Below are positions 1-11,793 of a stretch of DNA of 64,000 nucleotides, piece by piece. Under the pieces are notes generated by a model that was not told where the DNA came from, made no database searches, and saw only the letters and a list, made by a program, of their open reading frames with translations. The DNA comes from an uncultured Clostridia bacterium. GTDB lineage: Bacteria; Bacillota; Clostridia; Christensenellales; Borkfalkiaceae. Both the position numbers and the translations under genes were made by a program. The DNA lies in NCBI GenBank assembly GCA_947628675.1, contig CANRAR010000002.1, forward strand, positions 62,001-126,000, given 5' to 3'. The stretch's first letter is position 1; each line of letters begins with the position of its first letter.

Positions 1-885
1 GACGGCGATCTTTGCCTCGCCCGAGCGGAGGCGCTCCCACTCGTCGAACCGCTCCCCCGCCGAAAGGCCGCTGTGCAGAATGGCGACGGCGCTCTGGAAG
101 CGCGAGCGGAGTTGGAAGAGCATCTGCGGCGTCAGCGAAATTTCTGGCACCAAAAAGAGCGCCGTCTTGCCCGCCTTCAACTGTTCCGCGATGAGCGTCA
201 AATAAATTTCCGTCTTGCCGCTCCCCGTCACGCCGTGCAGGAGCGTCACGGTTTTTTCCGTCGTACGGATGCGGCGGACGGCTTCGCTTTGGGCGGGCGT
301 TAAAACGTGCTCCGCCTGCGCACCGCTCCTTCCGCCGTAGGGATCGCGCATCTTGCGCTTTTTTTCGAGGACAAGAAGCCCCTTTTTTTCGAGCGCGCTG
401 ACCGCCGCCCCGAACCGCTTGCGAAGTTCGGAGGCCTCCTGCTCGCCGTTTTCCAGCAAAAATTCGGCGAGGGCGCGCTGGGCTTTTGCCTTGGGCGGAA
501 CTTCGGCGGGGTCGCCCGTGAGCCGCGCGTAGGTTTTATACGCCTCGCTCACCTTGCCCGTGCGCATCTCGGCGGGCAGAAAGAGCCGCAAAGAGAGCGC
601 GAGCGGGACGCGGTAGCGCGTTGCGATCTTCTGTGCGAGCGCGAGGCACTCCGCATTCAGGGCGGGGAATTTATCGAGCGGGCGGTAGATTTTCTTGAGT
701 TTTTCGGGCGCGATGTCCGTCGAGGATTTGAGCCGTATGACAAAGCCCGTCGTCGTTCCCTTTCCAAACCCGAACGGGACGGCGACGCGGGTGCCCACGG
801 CAATTTCGAAATCGCACACGTAGTCGAAAATTTTATCGACGTCGCTGTGCGCAATATCCACGATGACTTCCGCTACCATATCCAT
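1..885 (-). CDS. priA: Primosomal protein N' (PriA helicase), C-terminus cut by window edge
   Basis: This is the N-terminal part of the replication-restart helicase, which reloads the replisome at stalled forks. Translation from an ATG at 885 (a second in-frame ATG is at 879) begins MDMVAEVIVDI and reads through the 3'BD and winged-helix regions. It reaches a Walker A motif, HGVTGSGKTEIYL, about 230 residues in, which is characteristic of PriA. It then continues LVPEISLTPQM and runs off the window at base 1, so the helicase core and zinc region are not seen. It follows rpoZ on the same strand with a 31-bp gap. No clear Shine-Dalgarno is present: a GC hairpin at 895-910 occupies that space. 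Identification is firm; the exact start is less so. Confidence 0.93.
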   Translation of the reverse strand, partial: MDMVAEVIVDIAHSDVDKIFDYVCDFEIAVGTRVAVPFGFGKGTTTGFVIRLKSSTDIAPEKLKKIYRPLDKFPALNAECLALAQKIATRYRVPLALSLRLFLPAEMRTGKVSEAYKTYARLTGDPAEVPPKAKAQRALAEFLLENGEQEASELRKRFGAAVSALEKKGLLVLEKKRKMRDPYGGRSGAQAEHVLTPAQSEAVRRIRTTEKTVTLLHGVTGSGKTEIYLTLIAEQLKAGKTALFLVPEISLTPQMLFQLRSRFQSAVAILHSGLSAGERFDEWERLRSGEAKIAV

Positions 886-894
886 AGAAAAGCG

Positions 895-910
895 CCCCGC
901 GATTGCGGGG
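895..910 (-). terminator. GC hairpin just upstream of priA
   Basis: A 6-bp perfect stem (CCCCGC/GCGGGG, loop AATC) lies between the rpoZ stop and the priA ATG. On the minus strand it is followed by CGCTTTTCT and then ATG. It could be a weak intrinsic terminator or attenuator, or it could mask the priA ribosome binding site. Confidence 0.4.
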
Positions 911-916
911 AGCCAC

Positions 917-1138
917 TTAATCCTTTACGCTCTTTACCTTGCCGTTCATCACTTCCTGGCAGGCGACCACGATCTCCTTTTGCTTGCCGGGAAGTTCGGT
1001 CGCGCCCGTCGATTGCATCTGTTCGATGATCTGCCTCGTGCGCTTGGCGACGACGATGCACAGTTCGTAGCGGCTTGCGGGTTCCTCCTCCGTGCCGAGT
1101 TTGCGAACGAGCGCGTCTACCGAAGGTTCGTTTATCAT
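917..1138 (-). CDS. rpoZ: RNA polymerase omega subunit
   Basis: This 73-residue protein is the small omega subunit that chaperones beta' assembly in RNA polymerase. It begins MINEPSVDALV and carries the family core SRYELCIVVAKRTRQI (about residues 22-37), which matches the conserved region of Firmicute omega proteins. It sits 9 bp after gmk in the yicC-gmk-rpoZ-priA order common in Firmicutes, so it is probably co-transcribed from the promoter upstream of yicC. The coaBC gene often found between rpoZ and priA is absent here. Confidence 0.92.
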   Translation of the reverse strand: MINEPSVDALVRKLGTEEEPASRYELCIVVAKRTRQIIEQMQSTGATELPGKQKEIVVACQEVMNGKVKSVKD

Positions 1139-1147
1139 ATTGTTACC

Positions 1148-1720
1148 TCACTGGTTATTTTTTTCTTTTCTGATGATGCCGAGGATCTCCTCGGTCGCGC
1201 GGGGGACTTCGTCGTTGAGGACGATGTAGTCGAACTTATCCGCCTGTTTGTATTCGAACTTCACGCGCTCCCTGCGCGCCGCAAGTTGCTCCTCGCTCTC
1301 CGAGCCGCGGCGGTGCAGGCGGTTTTCGAGTTCCTCGAGCGACGGCGGCATGATGAAGATGTTGATGACCTTGCACGTCGGCCCGAAGTATTCCTTCGCC
1401 TTGAACGCACCCACGACGTCGATCTCCAGAATGACTGCCTTGTCTTCATCGGCGCGCTTTTGCACGTAGTCGATGAGCGTCCCGTAGTAATTTCCGAAGT
1501 GCTCGTCGTACTCCAAAAATTCGCCGTTTTCAAGTTTGCGCCTGAACTCTTCGTGCGAGATGAAGAAGTAGTGCACCCCGTGTATTTCGCCGGGACGGGG
1601 CGCGCGCGTCGTGCAGGAGACGGAGAGCGCCAGATCGGGGTCTCGCGCCATGAGTTCGTTTACGATGGTGCCCTTGCCGACGCCGGAGGGGCCGGAAATA
1701 CAGAAAATGACGCCCTTCAT
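1148..1720 (-). CDS. gmk: Guanylate kinase
   Basis: This cytoplasmic kinase of 190 residues phosphorylates (d)GMP to (d)GDP with ATP. The P-loop GPSGVGKGT is near residue 10, followed by the GMP-binding STTR-like stretch CTTRAPRPGE and the FLEYDEHFGNYYGT segment, all in family order and at the usual length. It starts 3 bp after the yicC stop and precedes rpoZ, so it belongs to the same operon. A second, diverged guanylate kinase domain occurs in this window, fused to a HAD nucleotidase (13781-14893). This one has the canonical P-loop and is the likely housekeeping copy. Confidence 0.97.
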   Translation of the reverse strand: MKGVIFCISGPSGVGKGTIVNELMARDPDLALSVSCTTRAPRPGEIHGVHYFFISHEEFRRKLENGEFLEYDEHFGNYYGTLIDYVQKRADEDKAVILEIDVVGAFKAKEYFGPTCKVINIFIMPPSLEELENRLHRRGSESEEQLAARRERVKFEYKQADKFDYIVLNDEVPRATEEILGIIRKEKNNQ

Positions 1721-1723
1721 CCC

Positions 1724-2599
1724 TTACTCCAAATTCTGCACCTGCTCGCGCACCTTCTCGATCTCATTCTTCATCTCGAGGGCGGCGGCGGTGACCTCTT
1801 TATCGTTGGATTTGCTGCAAATGGTGTTGCACTCGCGGTTGAATTCCTGAATGAGGAAGTCGAGTTTTCTGCCGACGGGCTCGCTGCTCTCCGCGATGGA
1901 ATAAAATTCTTTGATGTGCGAGGAGAGGCGGGTGAGTTCTTCATCGATGTTGCACTTGTCGGCAAAGATGGCGGCCTCCGTCAAAATTCTCGTCTCGTCC
2001 ACTTTGCCGCCGACGTACTCGGCGACGCGCTCGGCAATTTTCTTTGCGTACTCGCTCGCCACGAACGGCGCGCGGGCGGCGATCTTTTCGCGCAAATCCG
2101 AAATGGTTTTGACGCGGCTCACGAGGTCGGATTTGAGCCTTTCGCCCTCGGCGAGGCGCATTTGAAGGAGCGCTTCGAGCGCGGCGTTCAGAGCCTCATC
2201 CAAGGCGTGGACGAGCGCTTCGTCCGCGCCCGCCGCCTCCTCGGTTTTGACGACTTCGGGAAGGCGCAGAAGGAAGGAGAGGCTCAGATCGTCGTGCAAG
2301 GCGGGGAACTCGCGGCGGAGAGAATTTGCCGCTTCCACGTAGGCGCGGGCGGCCTCCAAATCGGTGAAAACTTCCTTCTCCTTCGCGCGGCGGTCGGTGT
2401 ACGAGACGAACACATCGAGGTGCCCGCGGGAAATTTTTTCCTTCGCCGCCTTGCGGATGTGTTCCTCGAGCGAGAGAAAGATGCGCGGGCACTTGACGGC
2501 GAGGTCGAAGTAGCGGTTGTTGACCGAGCGCACTTCGACGACGAGCTCCAAGCCCTCTTCCCGATATTCGCCTTTGCCGTAACCCGTCATGCTGTACAT
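1724..2599 (-). CDS. yicC: YicC/YloC family endoribonuclease
   Basis: This 291-residue protein belongs to the YicC/YloC family, whose members are endoribonucleases involved in RNA turnover. It opens MYSMTGYGKGEY, the family hallmark (SMTGYGR/K), and the C-terminal half contains the conserved GRKLDFLIQEFNRECNTICSKSND block. A ribosome binding site (GAGAGG) lies 7 bases before the ATG. A sigma-A promoter lies at 2660-2689. It is the first gene of the yicC-gmk-rpoZ-priA run. Family assignment is firm; its target RNAs are unknown. Confidence 0.95.
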   Translation of the reverse strand: MYSMTGYGKGEYREEGLELVVEVRSVNNRYFDLAVKCPRIFLSLEEHIRKAAKEKISRGHLDVFVSYTDRRAKEKEVFTDLEAARAYVEAANSLRREFPALHDDLSLSFLLRLPEVVKTEEAAGADEALVHALDEALNAALEALLQMRLAEGERLKSDLVSRVKTISDLREKIAARAPFVASEYAKKIAERVAEYVGGKVDETRILTEAAIFADKCNIDEELTRLSSHIKEFYSIAESSEPVGRKLDFLIQEFNRECNTICSKSNDKEVTAAALEMKNEIEKVREQVQNLE

Positions 2600-2659
2600 C
2601 GCGTTTCCTCTCTTTGCAAATTTGTCGCTTTTTCGCTCTGCATATTTCCGCTTGGTTGT

Positions 2660-2689
2660 ATTATATCACACGCGCATGGGCGTTGGCAA
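2660..2689 (-). promoter_or_regulatory. Sigma-A promoter for yicC operon
   Basis: TTGCCA (2684-2689), an 18-bp spacer and TATAAT (2660-2665), read on the minus strand about 60 bp before the yicC ATG. Confidence 0.75.
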
Positions 2690-2772
2690 GTTTTTTGCGA
2701 ATTTTTTTCGCGCATATCCGCGACCCGCGAAAGCGCCCGTTTTATTCCCGCGCGCGATATTTTGTTTCTCTT

Positions 2773-2850
2773 TTGTCCTCCCCCGCCCGCGCGCGCAGTT
2801 CCCCCCTATGGGGGGAACTGCGCGCGCGGGCGGGGGAGGACAATTTTTTT
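2773..2850 (+). terminator. 34-bp perfect hairpin with T-tract on the plus strand
   Basis: The arms 2773-2806 and 2810-2843 are perfectly complementary over 34 bp with a 3-base loop, followed by TTTTTTT on the plus strand. It lies in the 328-bp gap between ligA and yicC, both on the minus strand, so the T-tract points away from any visible plus-strand gene. It may still stop ligA transcripts or antisense RNA. Apart from this hairpin and the yicC promoter I see nothing else in the gap. Confidence 0.6.
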
Positions 2851-2927
2851 CCGGCCGCCCTCTTTTTTTCTTTCCCGCCGCTCCCCGCTATGCTCCCTCA
2901 TGAAAATTTTCAAGGGGATGCGCGGGG

Positions 2928-7171
<4,244 letters not shown>

Positions 7172-7180
7172 TACCCCTTT

Positions 7181-7209
7181 ATTATACCATAAACTTCGGC
7201 GCGCTTCAA
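7181..7209 (-). promoter_or_regulatory. Sigma-A promoter for pcrA-ligA
   Basis: TTGAAG (7204-7209), a 17-bp spacer and TATAAT (7181-7186). The expected transcription start is only about 3 bases before the ATG at 7171, so the message would be nearly leaderless, or another upstream start is also used. A 6-1-6 palindrome (TTTGTG-A-CACAAA, 7213-7225) lies just upstream of the -35. Confidence 0.6.
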
Positions 7210-7231
7210 TTGTTTGTGACACAAAATTTTT

Positions 7232-7627
7232 TCAGTTTTTTCTGCCCTTGATTTCGAACTCGTATTCCCGCTTGAAGCGCTCCAACGCGCGAAGGTATTT
7301 TTCGGAGAGTTCCAAATTGTACCGCTGCTGCTCGGCGTAGGAGAGCGTTTTATAGTACGCCTTATCGGTGAGACGCCCGATGGCATCGGACACCTCGCCC
7401 TCCGAAAGGAGCAGATCTTTGACTTTGAGGTAGAACTCATCGGGAGAGTCGCCCTTGATGCGGCCTTCCACCTTCTCCTGAAAGTAGCGCTCCATCTTGC
7501 TCTCGTTGATGCCCTGCTCGCGCGCGTGGGTGCGCTCGCTCTGGAGTTCTTCCTCGCACTGCTTCCAGAACCCCTTCTTCATGCGCTGTTTCGCCTCTTT
7601 TGCAAGCATTTTGAGCGTCCTCTCCAT
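7232..7627 (-). CDS. Conserved hypothetical charged helical protein
   Basis: I do not recognise this 131-residue protein. The start at 7627 (MERTLKMLAKEAK) is chosen because GGAGGG lies 6 bases upstream; a longer frame exists but lacks a ribosome binding site. The product is rich in Lys, Glu and Arg, lacks signal peptide or membrane segments, and should be almost entirely alpha-helical. It sits between rpsU, which ends in a strong terminator just upstream, and pcrA. No good promoter of its own is seen, so it may rely on read-through past the rpsU terminator. Confidence 0.7.
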   Translation of the reverse strand: MERTLKMLAKEAKQRMKKGFWKQCEEELQSERTHAREQGINESKMERYFQEKVEGRIKGDSPDEFYLKVKDLLLSEGEVSDAIGRLTDKAYYKTLSYAEQQRYNLELSEKYLRALERFKREYEFEIKGRKN

Positions 7628-7664
7628 GATTCCCTCCGATACGACGGTATGTGACATTTTTCGC

Positions 7665-7697
7665 AAAAAAAATCCGTAACTTTCGTTACGGTTTTTT
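7665..7697 (-). terminator. Intrinsic terminator of rpsU
   Basis: Stem CCGTAAC/GTTACGG with a GAAA tetraloop, followed by ATTTTTTTT on the minus strand. It lies 3 bases after the rpsU stop codon. Confidence 0.9.
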
Positions 7698-7699
7698 CC

Positions 7700-7876
7700 T
7701 CAGTTTCTGCTTCTCTTCCGCGCGGCTTCCGCCTTCTTGCGCTTCTTCACGGAAGGCTTCTCGTAAAATTCCTTCTTGCGAAGGTCACCGATGATGCCGT
7801 CGCGCGAGCACTTTCTCTTGAAGCGACGAAGCGCGCTCTCCAAGTTTTCGTTCTCTCCGACTCTGATCGTGGACAT
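7700..7876 (-). CDS. rpsU: 30S ribosomal protein bS21
   Basis: This 58-residue basic protein of the small ribosomal subunit begins [20 protein letters not shown] and ends in a Lys/Arg-rich tail, as expected for bS21. The start at 7876 is preceded by AGGAGGG at good spacing; an upstream in-frame ATG lacks that spacing. It is a single-gene unit with a perfect consensus promoter at 7918-7946 and an intrinsic terminator immediately downstream, consistent with high expression. Confidence 0.97.
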   Translation of the reverse strand: MSTIRVGENENLESALRRFKRKCSRDGIIGDLRKKEFYEKPSVKKRKKAEAARKRSRN

Positions 7877-7917
7877 ATCCTCTACCCTCCTTCGCCGCAG
7901 CACTTACTAACTCGTTC

Positions 7918-7946
7918 ATTATAGCAAACGGCGGCGCGGTTGTCAA
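7918..7946 (-). promoter_or_regulatory. Consensus sigma-A promoter for rpsU
   Basis: TTGACA (7941-7946), a 17-bp spacer and TATAAT (7918-7923), both boxes perfect. Confidence 0.9.
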
Positions 7947-7964
7947 TTTTTTTGCGGCGGTTTT

Positions 7965-8762
7965 TTAGATTTTTGCGCCGTATTTTTCCGCTTTTTCGGC
8001 GAGGAACTCGTACGCCCTTTTGACTTCGCCAAAGTCACGATAGTCGCCGCCGTAGTTTTCGATGAGCACGGAGCCTTGAAAGCCCACATCTTGGAGGCGG
8101 GCGAAGAGTTCGTCGAAATCGAAGGTGCCCTGCCCGGGGAGACACATCTTGCCGTCGGCCGTGATGTCGCTGACGTGGACGTGGGAGAGCGAGGCGCCCA
8201 TTTCTTCGAGATAGGCGAAATAGTCGTAGCCCGAGATGCGGGCTTGCTTGACATCGAGAACGCCCGCGAGCGCGGGGCAAGCCGCTTTGAGTTCGCGGAA
8301 GATGCCGGGGCGGTTGTAGAACGCCCATTCGACGTTTTCGTAGGCGAGCGTGACGCCGAACTTTTTGCAGAAGGCCGCGATCTCCTCCGTGAGACGGGCG
8401 ACGCGGGGAATATCTTCCTTGAAGGTGCGCTTGATGCGGGCGAGGCCGTGGAAGGTGTAGTACTTGGCGCCTAAAATTTGGGCGGAGCGCATGGCGCGCT
8501 CCAAAAAATAGTAGGCATCGGCCTTGACGCGCGGGTGGGCGGCGTAGAGTTGGGGCTCAAACTGCGTGTTGAGAACGTGCACCGAATGAACGCTCAACTT
8601 GCCCTTTGCGGCGGTGAGACGCTCGGCGAAGGCGGGCTCGTACTCCGAAAAGGAGGTGAGAAAGACCTCGGCCTCGCGTACGCCCCACTCGGCAAGGAGG
8701 GGGACGCTATCCTCGGTGTTGAGGCGAAGGAAAAACGTCGCCGTGGAGACGCCCGCGCGCAT
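7965..8762 (-). CDS. Sugar phosphate isomerase/epimerase (xylose isomerase-like TIM barrel)
   Basis: This 265-residue cytoplasmic protein has the AP endonuclease 2/xylose isomerase-like TIM-barrel fold. Visible barrel features include the N-terminal strand AGVSTATFF, YYTFHGLA, VTLAYENVEW with the metal-binding Glu, GVLDVKQA with an Asp, SHVHVSD with the paired His and Asp, and VLIENYGG near the end. The substrate cannot be read from sequence. Its start overlaps the stop of the G1P dehydrogenase-like gene by 1 base (TGATG), so the two are translationally coupled and may act on a shared polyol- or sugar-phosphate. The fold is firm; the specific function is unknown. Confidence 0.85.
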   Translation of the reverse strand: MRAGVSTATFFLRLNTEDSVPLLAEWGVREAEVFLTSFSEYEPAFAERLTAAKGKLSVHSVHVLNTQFEPQLYAAHPRVKADAYYFLERAMRSAQILGAKYYTFHGLARIKRTFKEDIPRVARLTEEIAAFCKKFGVTLAYENVEWAFYNRPGIFRELKAACPALAGVLDVKQARISGYDYFAYLEEMGASLSHVHVSDITADGKMCLPGQGTFDFDELFARLQDVGFQGSVLIENYGGDYRDFGEVKRAYEFLAEKAEKYGAKI

Positions 8763-9880
8763 CAGTAGAACCTCGCAAGCAGTTCTTCCGCCGTATCCGC
8801 CATGAAGCCCTTTTCGCAGTACAGCGTGAGAACGGTGAAGCGGTCGCGGATCTTGTACGCCTCAAAAAACATTCGGCGCACGGTCTCGCGCGGGATATGC
8901 AGTTCGGAGAATTTGGTGGGACAGCCGAGGGAGGAGAGCACCCCCTCCGCCCATGCGACGGTGGGAAGTTTTTCCGCCTCGGCGTAGACCTTTTCGCACC
9001 CCTCGAAGGCGGGGCGGGTGCGGAGCGTGTGGTAGAGGTAGAGCGAGACGAGGGTACCCAGCCCCACCTTGACGCCGTGGAGCGGAATTTTTTCGCCGCG
9101 GCGAAGAAAGTCCATTTCGAGGAAGTGCGACATATGGTGCTCCGCGCCCGAGGCGGGGCGGGAATTGCCCGCGACGACCATGGCGTACCCCGAGATGAGG
9201 AGCGCCTCCATGAGTTTTTGTACGCCCCCCTCTTCGCCGCGGGTGAGGGCGGGAACGCTTGCGGCGCAGGCTTCCACGGCTTCATACATGAGGTTCGCCG
9301 CCGCCTCGTTGTACTCCTCGCCCGTGAGGTACGACGAGATGCGCCAATCGGTGAGGCAGCAGTACTTGGCGAGGATGTCCCCCACACCCGCGCCGATCAT
9401 CATGCGGGGCGCGGAAGAGAGGACGGCGTAGTCGATGAGGACGTCCTCTGCGACCTGCGCCTGCCGCGTAATTTTGAAGCCGCCCTCGATGAGGGGCGTG
9501 ACGCCCGAGGTGAAGCCGTCCATGGAGGGAGCCGTCGCAAAGACGCCGCTCGGCTTGTGGAGAAGATACCCCGCGCGCTTACAAATATCGTTGAGGGTGC
9601 CCGCGCCCACCGCAAGGAGATAGTCGCAAGTTTTTGCCGCGGTGAGGGCGGCCTCGACCGTCTTTTCGTCGGCGACGGGCTCCTCTTCGGGGTAGGAAAA
9701 TTCCACGGCTTCGCCAAACTTTTGAATGAGCGGGACGATTTTTTGCGATATGGGGTGGGTTTTTTTGTCGGTGAGGACGAGGACGCGCTTGCCCTTGATG
9801 CGCGCCGAAAAAACGGGAAAACCGCTTTCCGCCGTTTCCACGTTGACGCCGAATTTTTGGGATAAGGTTTGGATGTTCAT
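8762..9880 (-). CDS. sn-glycerol-1-phosphate dehydrogenase-like protein (AraM/EgsA family)
   Basis: The 372-residue product belongs to the iron-containing alcohol dehydrogenase/dehydroquinate synthase-like superfamily. Family features are the nucleotide-binding GAGTLNDICKRAGY, ATAPSMDGFTS, the metal-ligand Asp in GVGDILAKY, and His ligands in ASGAEHHMSHFLEM and PLHGVKVG. In characterised relatives (AraM, EgsA) the enzyme interconverts dihydroxyacetone phosphate and sn-glycerol-1-phosphate. A TIM-barrel epimerase gene overlaps its end. A palindromic repeat copy (9898-9986) sits immediately upstream. I see no strong promoter. The family is likely, but some members act on other polyol phosphates. 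Confidence 0.85.
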   Translation of the reverse strand: MNIQTLSQKFGVNVETAESGFPVFSARIKGKRVLVLTDKKTHPISQKIVPLIQKFGEAVEFSYPEEEPVADEKTVEAALTAAKTCDYLLAVGAGTLNDICKRAGYLLHKPSGVFATAPSMDGFTSGVTPLIEGGFKITRQAQVAEDVLIDYAVLSSAPRMMIGAGVGDILAKYCCLTDWRISSYLTGEEYNEAAANLMYEAVEACAASVPALTRGEEGGVQKLMEALLISGYAMVVAGNSRPASGAEHHMSHFLEMDFLRRGEKIPLHGVKVGLGTLVSLYLYHTLRTRPAFEGCEKVYAEAEKLPTVAWAEGVLSSLGCPTKFSELHIPRETVRRMFFEAYKIRDRFTVLTLYCEKGFMADTAEELLARFY

Positions 9881-9897
9881 GGGGGTACCTTGTGGGT

Positions 9898-9986
9898 CGG
9901 ACTTCGCCCATCGGGATTCTTCACCCCCTCCCGCGCCTGCCCCGCGAAAGCGGGGCAGGCGCGGGAGGGGGTTCAGAATGACACGG
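9898..9986. repeat. Palindromic dispersed repeat, copy 1
   Basis: It begins CGGACTTCG...CGGGATTCTTC and ends GTTCAGAATGAC. The centre is a long perfect hairpin (CCCCCTCCCGCGCCTGCCCCGC and its complement). It is related to copies at 18595, 23874, 62470 and 62631. Confidence 0.85.
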
Positions 9987-10008
9987 GGGACATGGGGCGG
10001 GAAGGGAA

Positions 10009-10030
10009 ACGCCCGACGGGTGTCGGGCGT
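10009..10030 (-). terminator. Likely terminator of pgcA
   Basis: A 9-bp stem ACGCCCGAC/GTCGGGCGT with a 4-base loop lies just past the pgcA stop and is followed by TTTCCCTT on the minus strand. Confidence 0.7.
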
Positions 10031-10035
10031 AGACG

Positions 10036-11754
10036 TTACTTCTTGACGCTTTGAAGGAGGGACATGACGTCGGCCTTCGCCTTCTCCATGGCCGCGGTTG
10101 CCGCCGCCTCGTCCTTCGCCCGCACGGAGTAGTAAATTTTCAGCTTGGGCTCGGTGCCCGAGGGGCGTACGCAGATGAAACTGCCGCCTTCAAGTTCGTA
10201 ATACACGCAGTTGCACTTGGGAATATTAAGCGCCGCCCGTGTGCCGTCCGCCGCGATGCGGACGTCCTTGGAGTAATCGCGCACCGCCTCCACCTTGAAG
10301 TCGCCGAATTTTGCCACTTTGACGACTTTGAGGGCATCGACGACGGCGTTCATCTCCTTCATGGCGTTGAGCCCCGAGTAGGCGATGGATTCGTTCTTAT
10401 CGAGCACGAAGCCGTATTCCGCGTAGATCTCCTGCAATCTCCCCCACACCGTCTTGCCGATGTAGGTGTAGTAGCAGACCATCTCGGCGCAGAGCATGGA
10501 AGCGACCACGGCGTCCTTATCGCGGGCATGGGTGCCGCGGAGGTACCCGCAACTCTCCTCAAAGCCGAACACGTAGGTGTGCGAGCCGTCCGCTTCCCAC
10601 TCCTTGATCTTCTCGCCGATGAACTTGAAGCCGACGGGCGTCTCGAAGAGGGCGACGCCGAACTTCTCGCAGATGGCGCGCGCCATGCCCGTGGAGACGA
10701 AACTCTTGACGACGGCGGCGTTATTAGGCAGCGCGTTCTCCTCTTTGAGGCGGGTGAGAATGTAGTCGAGGAGCAAGATGCCCACTTGGTTGCCCGAGAG
10801 CGCGACGAACTCCCCTTCCCCATTCTTGACGGCAACGCCGAGCCGATCGCTATCGGGGTCGGTGCCGAACACGACGTCCGCCTTTATCTTGTTGGCGAGC
10901 GCGATGCCCATGGAGAGCGTCTCCTTGAACTCGGGGTTGGGAACCTTCACGGTGGAGAACTCGGTGTCCTTCACGGTCTGTTCCTCGACGACGGTGACGT
11001 TGATGCCGAGTTTCTTCAAGATGCGCATGACGGGCACATACCCCGAGCCGTGCACGGGCGTATAGACGAGTTTCAAGTCCTTGCCGCACTTTTTAACGGC
11101 CTCGTCGGACAAAGTGAGTTTGGAAAGTTCTGCGATGTAGGTATCGTCCACCTCGGCGGGCACGGGCACGATGAGCGGGCTGTTTTCCTCCCCCTCTACG
11201 CCGAGATAGTCGGTGATTTGGTTGATGAATTTGACGACGACCGCCGTTGCCTCGGGGGACATCTGCGCGCCGTCCTCGCCGTAGACCTTGTAGCCGTTGT
11301 ATTCCTTGGGGTTGTGGGACGCCGTGATCATGACGCCCGCGACGGTGTGGAGATACCGCACCGCGTACGAGAGCATGGGGACGGGGTGGACGTCGCCGAA
11401 GAGGTAGGCTTTGATGCCGTTCTTGGCGAGCACCGCCGCCGTCTTTTCGGCGAACAGGCGGGAATTACGGCGGGTATCGTAGGAGATGACAACGCCTTGC
11501 GCCTGTGCCGCCTTCCCGAGCGTCTTGATGTACTCGGAAAGCCCCTGCGTGGCGCGCATGACGGTGTAGATGTTCATCATGTTGATGCCGCAACCGATGA
11601 TGCCGCGCATTCCCGCGGTGCCGAATTCGAGTTCGCCGCCGAAGCGATACTCCTTCTCCTTCTCGTCGCCCGCGATGGCGCGGAGGTTCTGCTTGCATTC
11701 CTCGGGCAGGCGGGGATCGCCCAGCCACGCTTCATATAACTTTTGATAGTCCAT
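10036..11754 (-). CDS. pgcA: Phosphoglucomutase/phosphomannomutase (alpha-D-phosphohexomutase)
   Basis: This 572-residue cytoplasmic enzyme interconverts hexose 1- and 6-phosphates. It shows EFGTAGMRG near the N-terminus, the phosphoserine loop TASHNPKEYNGYK, the Mg-binding loop DPDSDR and the C-terminal phosphate-binding RPSGTEPKLKIY. The length fits the PgcA-type enzymes of Firmicutes. The start at 11754 is chosen because AGGAG lies 6 bases upstream. Two membrane proteins precede it on the same strand with a 39-bp gap, and a terminator follows. Supply of glucose-1-phosphate for envelope polymers is the likely role. Confidence 0.95.
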   Translation of the reverse strand: MDYQKLYEAWLGDPRLPEECKQNLRAIAGDEKEKEYRFGGELEFGTAGMRGIIGCGINMMNIYTVMRATQGLSEYIKTLGKAAQAQGVVISYDTRRNSRLFAEKTAAVLAKNGIKAYLFGDVHPVPMLSYAVRYLHTVAGVMITASHNPKEYNGYKVYGEDGAQMSPEATAVVVKFINQITDYLGVEGEENSPLIVPVPAEVDDTYIAELSKLTLSDEAVKKCGKDLKLVYTPVHGSGYVPVMRILKKLGINVTVVEEQTVKDTEFSTVKVPNPEFKETLSMGIALANKIKADVVFGTDPDSDRLGVAVKNGEGEFVALSGNQVGILLLDYILTRLKEENALPNNAAVVKSFVSTGMARAICEKFGVALFETPVGFKFIGEKIKEWEADGSHTYVFGFEESCGYLRGTHARDKDAVVASMLCAEMVCYYTYIGKTVWGRLQEIYAEYGFVLDKNESIAYSGLNAMKEMNAVVDALKVVKVAKFGDFKVEAVRDYSKDVRIAADGTRAALNIPKCNCVYYELEGGSFICVRPSGTEPKLKIYYSVRAKDEAAATAAMEKAKADVMSLLQSVKK

Positions 11755-11793
11755 ATTATCTCCTTCCGGCGCGGGTGCGCCGTACAATACATT

